A stretch of 64,000 nucleotides of DNA. It comes from Luteimonas sp. ANT-B3E (GTDB lineage Bacteria > Pseudomonadota > Gammaproteobacteria > Xanthomonadales > Xanthomonadaceae). This document shows positions 33,626 to 44,541 of the stretch, one piece after another. The stretch is from positions 4,633 through 68,632 of the forward strand of contig LXQJ01000037.1 of the NCBI GenBank assembly GCA_001683895.1, read 5' to 3'. Numbering within the stretch: position 1 is the stretch's first letter; every line of letters starts with the position of its first letter. The position numbers and the translations under genes were made by a program. The notes below the pieces were generated by a model that saw only the letters and a list, made by a program, of their open reading frames with translations, made no database searches and was not told where the DNA came from.

Positions 33626-35950
33626 ATGTTGACACGCAATGCGCAGCTCGTTCGCTGCCGCGGACTGCTGCTCGCTTTATGCGCACTAGCCTGCACGACG
33701 CCGCAGCTGGCGTCGGCCACGACCGGCACCGGCGATACGACGCGCGATCGCCATACCATCGCATCCCATCCGCAGGGCCTGCGTATCGAATGGAATCTGA
33801 CCGCGCCGCACGACGGCCGCTACGTCTTCTCCGCCCCGCTGCACGCCGGCGACGAGGGGCTGTGGCTGTGGATCGACGACGGCGTCGCCATCGACGGCAC
33901 GCCGGACCCGCAGCATGGGCACTATCGCGGCGCATACGAGCTCGAGGCCGGCCGCAGCTACCGCATGCGCCTGGAGACTTACGGCCGGCAGCGCGATTCG
34001 GCGCCAGCGCTGCGATGGAGCGCATCGCGGCTGACGTCGCGGCCGGTGCCGCTGCACGATACCCGGATCACGACCATCGCCGACGCACCAAGCGCGCTGG
34101 CCTCGACCGCGACTGAAGTGCAGCCAGCCGCCGCGCGCACCTACTACGTCGCCACCACAGGCAGCGACGGCAATGCCGGCAGCTTGGACCGTCCGTTCCG
34201 CAGCATCCAGAAATGCGCCAGCGTCGCGTTTGCGGGCGATACCTGCAGCATTCGCGGCGGTACTTACCGCGAAGGCGTACGCCCGGTCAATTCCGGCACC
34301 TCCGGAGCGCCGATCCGCTTCCAGGCCTACGGTGGCGAAACCGTCACCGTCTCCGGCGCCGATACGGTGGGCAACTGGTCGCTGTACAAGGGCAACATCT
34401 ACGTCGCGAGCAAGACGCTGCGGATCAAGGACTTCGCCGACACGGAGTTCTTCGCCAACCAGGTCTTCGTCGCCGGCGCGATGCAGCCGCAGGCGCGCTG
34501 GCCGAACAACCCAGGCAGCAACCTGCTCAAGCCGGGCCTGGCCGGCGGCTACGTCAAACTGATCGACGGCGACCAGTACAAGGTGGAAGCGGTCAACAGC
34601 GGCATTCCGGCGCTGCCCGAGGGTTGGGCGGGCGCCACGCTGTGGGCCAACGAGTGGTACACCTCGCGCACCGGCACCGTCACCGACGGCGGCGCCGGGC
34701 GCCTGACCGCGACCATGAGCGCGCCGTACTGGCGCACCGCCTACTGGTTCTTCGTGACCGGCAAGCTCGGCCTGCTGGATGCCCCCGGCGAATGGCACTA
34801 CGACCACGTCGCCAGGAAGCTCTATCTGTGGGCTCCGCAAGGCGGCAAGCCCAGCGACGTCGAGGTCAAGATGCGCAGCCTCGCTTTCGACCTGCGCGAC
34901 CGTAGCCACATCGAGCTGCGTGACATCGAGTTGCTCGCGGCTACCGTGACCACCAGCGATGCCAGCCACGCAATCGTGCTCGACGGCCTGCGCGCCAAGT
35001 ACGTCTCGCACCACGTCACCCTGCCCCCGCTGCCAGAAAGCGAGCGCATGCCAGGGACCGACAACGCCCGCCTCTTGTCCTCGCACGCCCACGACACCGG
35101 CATCCAGCTGCGCGGCAGCGGCCACGTCCTGCGCAACAGCGAGATCGCGTACAGCTCCGGCAACGGCGTGCTACTGGAGGGCAGCGGCCACGAGATCTAC
35201 AACAACGTCGTCCGCGACGCCAACTATGCCTCGAGCTATGCCGCGCTGATCCGCGCCAACGGCAGTGGCCACAAGATCGTCCGCAACACGCTGAGCGGCG
35301 CCGGCCGTAGCGCCATCGATGTCGACTGGCGCACCAATGGGTTCCGCTTTGCCGACAACGAGATTGCCTACAACCGCATCACCCGCTTCGGTGCGCTCAG
35401 CTCCGATCTTGGCGGCATCTATATCTGCTGCAACATCGACCAGACCGGCACCCGCATCCACCATAACCGCGTCTACGACCCCTATGGCTACAGCTACCAC
35501 TGGGAGGTCGCCGGCATCTACACCGACAGCGGCAGCTACAGCGCTACCGTGCACCACAACCTGCTCTACGCATTCAACGTCAACAAGCCCAGCGCGCTGA
35601 AGATCGCCACCAAGGCCGGCAAGGGTCCGGAGCGGATCTACAACAACACCGTCGATGCCTGGGTGCGAGTGCCGTCCGCCGACAACTACTGGGTACGCAA
35701 CAACATCTTCGCGCGCGGCCAGACCGCCACCGGCACCTCGGTTTCGCACAACCTGTTCCAGGGCAGCGATGCGAAATTCGTCGATGCGGCCAACGGCGAC
35801 TACCGCCTGGGCGGCGGCTCGCTGGCGATCGACAGCGGCCGCGTGCTCTCGCCCTATACCGACGGCTACAAGGGCGCGAATCCGGATCGCGGCGCGTTCG
35901 AGTCCGGCGTCTCCGCGTGGACCGCGGGCGCGACGCTGCCGGCGCGCTGA
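33626..35950 (+). CDS. Secreted right-handed parallel beta-helix protein, possible polysaccharide-active enzyme
   Basis: Large exported protein of 774 residues with a signal peptide ending PQLASA. The N-terminal part (about 40-140) looks like a PA14-type carbohydrate-binding fold (YVFSAPLHAGDEGLWLWIDD). The phrase YYVATTGSDGNAGSLDRPF near residue 172 is the usual start of DUF1565/beta-helix proteins. From about 430 onward short repeats follow the pattern of beta-helix coils (SGHVLRNSEIAYSSGNGVLL, SGHEIYNNVVRDANY), and the C-terminus has DYRLGGGSLAIDSG. Such folds are found in pectate/alginate lyases and epimerases, but I could not identify a catalytic motif. It is bracketed by two copies of a deaminase gene and shows signs of insertion. 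ATG at 33626 fits the signal peptide. Confidence 0.75.
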   Translation: MLTRNAQLVRCRGLLLALCALACTTPQLASATTGTGDTTRDRHTIASHPQGLRIEWNLTAPHDGRYVFSAPLHAGDEGLWLWIDDGVAIDGTPDPQHGHYRGAYELEAGRSYRMRLETYGRQRDSAPALRWSASRLTSRPVPLHDTRITTIADAPSALASTATEVQPAAARTYYVATTGSDGNAGSLDRPFRSIQKCASVAFAGDTCSIRGGTYREGVRPVNSGTSGAPIRFQAYGGETVTVSGADTVGNWSLYKGNIYVASKTLRIKDFADTEFFANQVFVAGAMQPQARWPNNPGSNLLKPGLAGGYVKLIDGDQYKVEAVNSGIPALPEGWAGATLWANEWYTSRTGTVTDGGAGRLTATMSAPYWRTAYWFFVTGKLGLLDAPGEWHYDHVARKLYLWAPQGGKPSDVEVKMRSLAFDLRDRSHIELRDIELLAATVTTSDASHAIVLDGLRAKYVSHHVTLPPLPESERMPGTDNARLLSSHAHDTGIQLRGSGHVLRNSEIAYSSGNGVLLEGSGHEIYNNVVRDANYASSYAALIRANGSGHKIVRNTLSGAGRSAIDVDWRTNGFRFADNEIAYNRITRFGALSSDLGGIYICCNIDQTGTRIHHNRVYDPYGYSYHWEVAGIYTDSGSYSATVHHNLLYAFNVNKPSALKIATKAGKGPERIYNNTVDAWVRVPSADNYWVRNNIFARGQTATGTSVSHNLFQGSDAKFVDAANGDYRLGGGSLAIDSGRVLSPYTDGYKGANPDRGAFESGVSAWTAGATLPAR

Positions 35951-36150
35951 GGCCGACTCCCGTCCTGCCAAAATGTGGTGCGACTTCACGCGTGTGTGGG
36001 AGCGACGGCAACCACGACTGCCGCCGCTTCTGCAACTGCCGCCTCGCCGCGATGTATCGGGTTGATCGGGCCGTCAATATCCCGCCCGGTCGGGAAGAAT
36101 CACCCGCTTCGACTCTGCGGCGAACGCACGGGCCGTCCGCGCGTCCCGTT

Positions 36151-36606
36151 TCAATCCTCGCCGATATCCTCGTTCCACAGCACCGGGTTGGCCGCGATCC
36201 AGTCGCCGAGCATCGCGATGCAGCGTTCGTCCTGCAGGTCGACGACGCGCACGCCGGCGTCGCGCAGCCAGTCGAGGCCGCCGGCGAAATTGACCGACTC
36301 GCCGACCACCACCGTGCCGATGTTGAACTGCCGCACCAGCCCGCTGCAGTACCAGCACGGCGCTAGCGTGGTGACCATGATGGTGTCGCGGTAGCGGGTC
36401 TGGCGGCCGGCCTTGCGGAAGGCGTCGGTCTCGCCGTGCACCGAGGGGTCGTCCTCCTGCACGCGGCGGTTGTGGCCGCAGCCGAGCAGGCGGCCGTCGT
36501 CGTGATACAGCGCCGCGCCGATCGGAATGCCGCCCTCGGCCAGCCCGGTGCGCGCCTCGGCGAGCGCGGTGTCGAGCAGGGCGCGGTAGTCGGGGGTGGC
36601 GATCAT
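36151..36606 (-). CDS. Cytosine deaminase-like nucleoside/base deaminase
   Basis: Zinc-dependent deaminase of 151 residues resembling the fungal Fcy1-type cytosine deaminase in size and in its C-terminus (VVDLQDERC and WNEDIGE). Zinc ligands are His57 in the HGETDAF motif, where Glu59 is the proton shuttle, and Cys84 and Cys87 in PCWYC. Other shared features are EGGIPIGAAL at the N-terminus and VVGESVNF before the final helices. It probably converts cytosine to uracil in pyrimidine salvage, although related members act on other bases. A truncated relic of the same gene lies 2.8 kb away on the other side of the beta-helix gene. Confidence 0.88.
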   Translation of the reverse strand: MIATPDYRALLDTALAEARTGLAEGGIPIGAALYHDDGRLLGCGHNRRVQEDDPSVHGETDAFRKAGRQTRYRDTIMVTTLAPCWYCSGLVRQFNIGTVVVGESVNFAGGLDWLRDAGVRVVDLQDERCIAMLGDWIAANPVLWNEDIGED

Positions 36607-36736
36607 GCGGGTCTCCGGAAGCAGGGAGCCGGGGACCGGCCGATGACGCAGTGTGCCCGCGTCGCGCGACCTGCGTCCGCGCTAGCCGTGTCGACGGCCG
36701 ACGGCCGACCGCGGGCGCGGTGCGATACTGGCGGCC

Positions 36737-37633
36737 ATGAACACGACCCCCGACCCGTCCGCCGACCCATCAGCCGACCCGTCAGCCGACCCGTCAGCCG
36801 ACCCGTCAGCCAATCCGTCAGCCAATCCGTCCGCCAATCCGCCGCGCGCCGACGACGCGCAGGGCACCGGCGCCGCCCGGACTGCCGGCGCCGCCGACAC
36901 CACCCATTTCGGCTTCCGCGACGTGCCGGTGGGCGACAAGCAAAAGCTGGTGGGCGAGGTGTTCTCGTCGGTGGCCGCGCGCTACGACCTGATGAACGAC
37001 CTGATGAGCCTCGGCATCCACCGGGCGTGGAAGCGGTATTTCGTGGCCACCGCGCAGGTCAAGCCGGGTGACCGCGTGCTCGACCTGGCCGGCGGCACCG
37101 GCGACATCGCCGCGCTGCTGCGCGACCGCGTTGGCGACGCCGGCGAACTGGTGCTGGGCGACATCAACGGGCCGATGCTGCGCGTCGGGCGCGACCGGAT
37201 GGTCGACCGCGGGCAGGTGCGGGGCTTCCGCTACGTGCAGTGCAACGCGCAGACGCTGCCGTTCCCCGACGCCAGCTTCGACCTGGTCACCATCGCCTTC
37301 GGCCTGCGCAACGTCACCGACAAGCCGGCGGCGCTGGCGGAGATGCTGCGCGTGCTGCGCGTTGGCGGGCAGGCGCGGGTGCTGGAGTTCTCGCGGGTCA
37401 AGGCCGACTGGTTCCGCCCGCTGTACGACTTCCATTCGTTCCAGGTGCTGCCGAGGCTGGGCAGGTTGTTCGCCGGCGACAGCGACAGCTACCGCTACCT
37501 CGCGGAGTCGATCCGCAAGCATCCGCCGCAGGCGGAGCTGCAGGCGATGATGGAGGCGGCGGGCTTCGCGCGCTGCAGCCATCGCAGCCTCAGCGGCGGC
37601 ATCGTCGCGGTGCACACCGGCTACCGCGTCTGA
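36737..37633 (+). CDS. ubiE: Ubiquinone biosynthesis C-methyltransferase UbiE
   Basis: SAM-dependent methyltransferase of 298 residues, about 45 longer than E. coli UbiE. The extra length is an N-terminal low-complexity leader holding seven tandem Pro-Ser-Ala-Asp/Asn tetrapeptides (residues 7-34). The conserved enzyme then begins at THFGFRDVPVGDKQKLVGEV. UbiE signatures include YDLMNDLMSLGIHRAWKR, the SAM motif LDLAGGTGDIA, and FGLRNVTDKPAALAEMLRVL. It adds the ring C-methyl group in ubiquinone synthesis. The leader is unlikely to matter for catalysis; a downstream start cannot be ruled out but no better candidate is seen. Confidence 0.93.
   Translation: MNTTPDPSADPSADPSADPSADPSANPSANPSANPPRADDAQGTGAARTAGAADTTHFGFRDVPVGDKQKLVGEVFSSVAARYDLMNDLMSLGIHRAWKRYFVATAQVKPGDRVLDLAGGTGDIAALLRDRVGDAGELVLGDINGPMLRVGRDRMVDRGQVRGFRYVQCNAQTLPFPDASFDLVTIAFGLRNVTDKPAALAEMLRVLRVGGQARVLEFSRVKADWFRPLYDFHSFQVLPRLGRLFAGDSDSYRYLAESIRKHPPQAELQAMMEAAGFARCSHRSLSGGIVAVHTGYRV
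36755..36838 (+). repeat. 12-bp tandem repeat, seven copies, in the 5' end of ubiE
   Basis: Seven head-to-tail 12-bp units encode four PSAD then three PSAN tetrapeptides. Units differ by one or two bases (CCGTCAGCCGAC, CCATCAGCCGAC, CCGTCCGCCAAT). A 12-bp unit keeps the reading frame, so copy number could change between strains without inactivating UbiE. Confidence 0.9.
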
Positions 37634-37746
37634 CAGGGTCGGCGGCCCGACGACGCGCCGGCCGCCGTGCGGCAGCGGGGCGTGCGCCAAGGCCGCGGAG
37701 CAGCGCACGCTAGAATCGCGGTCCCGACCCCCGACGGACCCTGCCG

Positions 37747-39810
37747 ATGCGCACGACCCTGATCAAGGCCTCCCTGTGCCTGGCGTTGCTGGCGCTGGCC
37801 GGCGGCTGCTCGCGCGACGAGGCGCCGGCGCCGACCGCCACCGGCGCCAGCAACGCGCGACCAGCGGTGGACGATGCCGCCGAGCGCGACGAGCATTCCT
37901 ACGCCGAGCCCGAGAAGGTGGTCATCGACGACCTCGCCCTGGCCCTGGCGCTGGACTTCGACAGCCGCACCCTCGCCGGCACCGCCACCTACACGCTGGA
38001 CTGGAAGGACGCCGCCGCCGACGCACTGGTGCTCGACACCCGGGACCTCGTCATCGAGCGGGTCGAAGGCCAGGCCGACGGCGGCGCCTGGCAGCCGCTG
38101 CAGCATGTGCTGGCGGCGCGCGACGCGCTGCTGGGCAGCCGCATGACCATCGAGGCGCCGGCGCGCCCGGCCCGCATCCGCGTCACCTACCGCACGTCGC
38201 CGGAGGCGTCGGGCCTGCAGTGGCTGCAGCCGGCGATGACCGCGGGCGGGCAGACGCCCTTCATGTTCAGCCAGTCGCAGGCGATCCACGCGCGCTCGTG
38301 GGTGCCGCTGCAGGACACCCCACGCGTGCGCTACAGCTACACCGCGCGCGTCACCGCACCGCAGGACGTGATGGTGCTGATGAGCGCCGACAACGACCCG
38401 GCCGCCGCGCGCGACGGCGACTACCGCTTCTCGATGCCGCAGAAGATCCCGTCGTACCTGATGGCGATCGCCGCCGGCGACCTGGTGTTCCGGCCGATCT
38501 CCGCGCGCGCCGGGGTGTGGGCCGAGCCGTCCGCGGTCGACGGCGCAGTGGCCGAGTTCGCCGACACCGAGAAGATGATCGCCGCCACCGAGCAGCTCTA
38601 TGGCCCCTACCGCTGGGAGCGCTACGACCTGCTGGTGCTGCCGCCGTCGTTCCCGTTCGGCGGCATGGAGAACCCGCGGCTGTCGTTCATCACCCCGACC
38701 GTGATCGTCGGCGACCAGTCGCTGGTGTCGCTGATCGCGCACGAGCTCGCGCACAGCTGGTCCGGAAACCTGGTCACCAACTCGAGCGCCAGGGACGGCT
38801 GGTTGAACGAGGGTTTCACCAGCTACGTCGAGAACCGCATCGTCGAGGCGCTGTATGGCAAGGAGCGCGCCGACATGGAGTTCGTGATCTCGCGCAACGG
38901 CCTGCGCGAGGAGATGAAGACGATGCCGCCGGACATGCAGGTGCTGGCGGTGAAGCCCGGGGTGCTCAAGGACCCTGACGACGCGCTGAGCGCGGTGAGC
39001 TACGACAAGGGCGCGTGGTTCCTGCAGTTCCTCGAGCTGCGCTTCGGGCGCAGCGAGTTCGACGCCTTCCTGCGCGGCTACTTCGACCATTTCGCATTCC
39101 AGAGCATCTCCACCGCCACCTTCGCCGACTACGCGCGCGAGAATCTGCTCGGCAAGTATCCCGGCAAGCTCAGCGACGCCGAGTTCCAGGCCTGGCTGTA
39201 CGAGCCGGGGATCCCGGCCGATGCCCCGCGCACGCTGTCGCCGCGCTTCGGCGTGGTCGATTCGGCGCGGCTGGCGTGGCTGGGCAGCGCGCAGCTGCCG
39301 CCGCCGGTGATCACCGACGCGTGGACGACGCAGGAGTGGGTGCACTTCCTCGAGGGCCTGCCGCAGACGCTGACCATCGTGCAGCTGTCGCAGCTCGACA
39401 CCGCGTACGCATTCACGCGCACGCCCAACGGCGAGCTGGCGCAGCGCTGGTATCCGCTGGCGGTGCGCAGCGGCTATGTGCAGGCCAACCCGGCGATCGA
39501 GCAGTTCCTGCAGCGCATCGGCCGCCGCAAGCTGATCATGCCGACCTACGAGGCGCTGGCGCGCACCGAGCCGGGATTGGCGATGGCGCGCGATGTGTTC
39601 GCGCGTGCGCGCCCTGGCTACCACCCCATTACGACCGCGTCGGTCGAGCAGCTGCTGGCCGCCGCGAAGCCGGTGCCGGGCGCCGCGCCCGCGACCGTCG
39701 CGCCGCCGCCGGAGGCGGCCGATCCGGCCGACGACGACGTGCGCGCGATGCCCGCCTCCGACGGCGATGCCACCCGCCCGGCGCCGCGGCAGGCGCCGAC
39801 CGGCAACTGA
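37747..39810 (+). CDS. M1 family aminopeptidase lipoprotein
   Basis: Zinc metallopeptidase of 687 residues with a lipoprotein signal (lipobox LAGGC near residue 18-22), so attached to a cell-envelope membrane. The substrate motif GGMEN lies about 25 residues before the zinc site HELAH at 332-336 in HELAHSWSGN, with the third ligand Glu355 in NEGFTSYVE. This arrangement matches leukotriene A4 hydrolase-type M1 enzymes, including the C-terminal helical domain from about 480. A Pro/Ala-rich tail ends the protein. It would remove N-terminal residues from peptides in the periplasm. It is 12 bp upstream of the hydrolase gene and probably begins an operon. Confidence 0.92.
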   Translation: MRTTLIKASLCLALLALAGGCSRDEAPAPTATGASNARPAVDDAAERDEHSYAEPEKVVIDDLALALALDFDSRTLAGTATYTLDWKDAAADALVLDTRDLVIERVEGQADGGAWQPLQHVLAARDALLGSRMTIEAPARPARIRVTYRTSPEASGLQWLQPAMTAGGQTPFMFSQSQAIHARSWVPLQDTPRVRYSYTARVTAPQDVMVLMSADNDPAAARDGDYRFSMPQKIPSYLMAIAAGDLVFRPISARAGVWAEPSAVDGAVAEFADTEKMIAATEQLYGPYRWERYDLLVLPPSFPFGGMENPRLSFITPTVIVGDQSLVSLIAHELAHSWSGNLVTNSSARDGWLNEGFTSYVENRIVEALYGKERADMEFVISRNGLREEMKTMPPDMQVLAVKPGVLKDPDDALSAVSYDKGAWFLQFLELRFGRSEFDAFLRGYFDHFAFQSISTATFADYARENLLGKYPGKLSDAEFQAWLYEPGIPADAPRTLSPRFGVVDSARLAWLGSAQLPPPVITDAWTTQEWVHFLEGLPQTLTIVQLSQLDTAYAFTRTPNGELAQRWYPLAVRSGYVQANPAIEQFLQRIGRRKLIMPTYEALARTEPGLAMARDVFARARPGYHPITTASVEQLLAAAKPVPGAAPATVAPPPEAADPADDDVRAMPASDGDATRPAPRQAPTGN

Positions 39811-39822
39811 GGGGCGCGTCCG

Positions 39823-40791
39823 GTGTCTTCGGCGCAGGCATGGGGGTGGCTTGCCGCGCTGCTGCTGGCGGTCCCGGCGGCGTTGGCGGCCGCGCTGTGG
39901 CGCGACCCCTACCTGCTGGTGCGCGCCGAATACGCACGCCAGCGCCGCGCCGGCGGCTGGCGGCGCCACGTCGCCACTGTCGACGGCGAGCGCTGGGTAT
40001 ACGTGGAACGCGCGGCCGCGCGCGCCGCTTCGCCGACGCTCGTGCTGCTGCACGGCTACACCGGCGGCAAGGAGAACTGGTTCCGGCTGGCGACCGCGCT
40101 GGGGCGCGACTACCGCCTGGTCGCCCCGGATCTCCCCGGCTGGGGCGACAGCGCGCGCGACGCCGACGCCGACTACGGCTACGAGGGCGAGGCGGCGCGG
40201 GTGGCCGCGTTCCTGCGCCATGTCTCGGGCGTACAGGTGGTCCTTGTCGGCCACTCGATGGGTGGCGGCATCGCGGCGGTGGTCGCTGCACGGTACCCGC
40301 AGCTCGTCGCGCGCGTCGCGTTGCTCAACGCGTCGGGCGTCGAGTTCGCCGACAACGCGTTTGGCCAGGCGGTGCTGGACGGCGCCAACCCTTTCGGCGT
40401 CCGCGACACCGCGTCGCTCGAAAGCTACCTCGGCATCCTGTTCCACGACCGGGCGTCGCGGCCACCGATCCCGTGGCCGGCGACGCATGCGGTGATCGCG
40501 CACCGCCGCCGCGAGGGCGACTTCGAGCAGTCGGTGCTCGACAGCATCGGCCGCGGCGACGGGCGCTTCCTGCCGGGCGAAGAGGCCAGCCGCATCCCCC
40601 AGCCGGCGCTGCTGCTGTGGGGCGCGGAGGATCGCGTGATCGATCCGAGCGCGCTCGACCTGTATGCCGCGCGGATGCCGCACGCGCGCCGCGTGCGGCT
40701 GCCCGGCTGCGGCCACATGTCGCTGATGGAGTGCCCGGGCGCGGTGGCCGATGCGGTAAGGTCGCTGGTCGAAGAGGGGAGGCCCGCATGA
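39823..40791 (+). CDS. Membrane-anchored alpha/beta hydrolase
   Basis: Alpha/beta hydrolase of 322 residues with a GTG start. A hydrophobic N-terminal segment (about 8-26) probably anchors it in the inner membrane. The oxyanion region LVLLHGYTGGKENW is near residue 67. The triad is Ser145 in GHSMGG, Asp270 in GAEDRVID and His298 in GCGHMSLME. It resembles lipase 1 of Moraxella/Psychrobacter in layout. Substrate unknown; a lipid ester is plausible given the anchor. Its stop overlaps the following lipoprotein gene by 4 bp, so the two are co-translated. Confidence 0.86.
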   Translation: MSSAQAWGWLAALLLAVPAALAAALWRDPYLLVRAEYARQRRAGGWRRHVATVDGERWVYVERAAARAASPTLVLLHGYTGGKENWFRLATALGRDYRLVAPDLPGWGDSARDADADYGYEGEAARVAAFLRHVSGVQVVLVGHSMGGGIAAVVAARYPQLVARVALLNASGVEFADNAFGQAVLDGANPFGVRDTASLESYLGILFHDRASRPPIPWPATHAVIAHRRREGDFEQSVLDSIGRGDGRFLPGEEASRIPQPALLLWGAEDRVIDPSALDLYAARMPHARRVRLPGCGHMSLMECPGAVADAVRSLVEEGRPA

Positions 40792-41543
40792 GCACCACCG
40801 ACACCGCGTCCCGTCGCCGGCTGCTGCTGGCGCTGGCCACCTGCGCGGCGATGGCGCTGGTCGCCACCGGCTGCCAGGACCGCGCCGAGCAGGCGCGCGA
40901 GCAGGCCGCTGCCAAACGCGCCGCCGACAACGTCGCCGCAGACCAGGCCGCGACCGCATTCGACGACGCCATCGCCAAGGAGAACTGGGCGCTGGCCAAG
41001 GCCCAGGGCGACGTGCTGCTGGCGCAGTACCCCGGCACGCCGGCCGCGGTACGCATCCGCGCCCAGCACGCCGAGGCCAAGGTGCGCACCGAGGTGTCGC
41101 GGGAGGCGATGCGGCTGGCGGCGCTGTGGGCGTACAACGTCGAGTCGGTCACTGGCGGCCAGCAGCTGTCGGCGGCGATCTACTCGCGCGACCGCGTCGA
41201 CACCGACGGCGGCGGCGCGCGCCCGGTGCGGCTGATCTTCCGCGACCACCCCACGTGGGGCCGCAGCAGCTACCTCGTGCTCGAGGCCGGTGATTTCGAC
41301 TGCTACGGCCGCTGCCGCGTGCAGGTCAAGATCGACGACAAGTCCGCTACGTCGATGGCGGCCAACCGCCCGAAGACCGACGAGGCGATCGCGATGTTCA
41401 TCGACGACCAGCGCGCGCTGTGGCGGATGACGCGGGGTGCGCGGCTGATGCGGATCGAGTTTCCGGTCACGGCAGGCGGCAGGCGGACCGCCGTGTTCGA
41501 GGTCGGTGGGCTGGAACGGGGCCGCCTGCAATCGTGGAACTAG
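40788..41543 (+). CDS. Hypothetical lipoprotein
   Basis: Predicted lipoprotein of 251 residues with lipobox VATGC near residue 25-29. After it comes a helical, Ala/Glu-rich region (about 30-115; EQAREQAAAKRAADNVAADQ) that could be coiled coil or TPR-like. From about 125 the sequence becomes beta-rich (RPVRLIFRDHPTWGRSSYLV, DFDCYGRCRVQVKIDD) with two nearby cysteines. I do not recognise a named family. Start ATG overlaps the hydrolase stop by 4 bp and DUF998 follows 38 bp downstream, so it belongs to that operon. It may act in the periplasm with the anchored hydrolase. Confidence 0.8.
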   Translation: MSTTDTASRRRLLLALATCAAMALVATGCQDRAEQAREQAAAKRAADNVAADQAATAFDDAIAKENWALAKAQGDVLLAQYPGTPAAVRIRAQHAEAKVRTEVSREAMRLAALWAYNVESVTGGQQLSAAIYSRDRVDTDGGGARPVRLIFRDHPTWGRSSYLVLEAGDFDCYGRCRVQVKIDDKSATSMAANRPKTDEAIAMFIDDQRALWRMTRGARLMRIEFPVTAGGRRTAVFEVGGLERGRLQSWN

Positions 41544-41581
41544 GGCGCCGGTCACGGGTCGTGGGACAGGGGAGAGGCGGG

Positions 41582-42201
41582 ATGGACGACAGCGACCGCC
41601 TGCGGCTCGCGCGCCGGCTCGCGCTGGCGGTGGTGGCCTGGGACGTGGCGATGCTCACGGTCGGTGGCGCGCTGAAACCCGGCTACTCGCACGTGTCGCA
41701 GTACATCAGCGAGCTCAACGCCACCGGCACGCCGTGGGCAACCGCGATCGGCTGGATCGGCTTCGTGCCGCTGGGCCTGCTGCTGGCCTGGTTCCTGGTG
41801 GTGGCGGCACCGCTGGCGCCTTTGCGAGGCGCCAGCCGCGTTGGTTGGTGGCTGCTGATGAGCCAGCCGCTGGCCTACGTCGGCGCCGCGCTGGCGCCCT
41901 GCGACGCTGGCTGCCCGGCCACCGGGTCGGTCAGCCAGGACCTGCACAACCTGCTCGGCGCGTTGACCTATCCCGCCGCGGGACTCGGCCTGCTGCTGCT
42001 GGCCTTCGCCCCGCGGCTGTCGCCGGCGCTGCGCGCCAGCCTGGCCGTGGCGTCGGCGGTGTGGATGGCCGGATTCGTTGCGATGGTGGTGCCGGAGCTC
42101 GGCGACATCCGCGGCGCGCTGCAGCGCGCGACCGAGGCGGTGCTGTACCTGGTGGTCGTGCTGATCGCGTACCGGGTGCTGCAGCCTGGGCCCGCGCGCG
42201 G

Positions 42202-42214
<13 letters not shown>
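41582..42214 (+). CDS. DUF998 membrane protein
   Basis: Integral membrane protein of 210 residues with six hydrophobic segments, matching DUF998. The family signature is visible as YSHVSQYISELNATGTPWA after the first helix. It also has CDAGCPATGSVSQDLHNLLG in the loop before helix four, with two cysteines and conserved His and Asn. Function of the family is unknown. A GGGGAGAGGCGGG purine-rich stretch just upstream of the ATG serves as ribosome-binding site. Its 3' end overlaps the convergent PfkB kinase gene by 13 bp. Confidence 0.85.
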
Positions 42215-44417
<2,203 letters not shown>

Positions 44418-44541
44418 GCGGTCCCGGCGGCGCGCACCGGCCGCGATCACCCGCAGCCGCCGCGTCGCGTCCCACGCCACGGCCCCGGTCGTGGAAACCC
44501 CACATCCCCGCATCCCGATGCCCCTGCCGCGGCCCTGAGAC

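Noticed and set aside
35951-36150. A GTGGGAGCGAC string resembling dispersed palindromic repeats of xanthomonads
   Set aside because: No matching inverted arm was found nearby and only one copy is visible, so a repeat element could not be supported.
37641-37666. Seven-bp inverted repeat after ubiE as terminator
   Set aside because: Stem is short with a 12-base loop and no T-tract; not separable from background.
37621-40959. A 1112-codon minus-strand open frame opposite the M1 peptidase and hydrolase genes
   Set aside because: Same reason: antisense to clear genes with intact catalytic motifs, no recognisable domain and Arg-rich composition.
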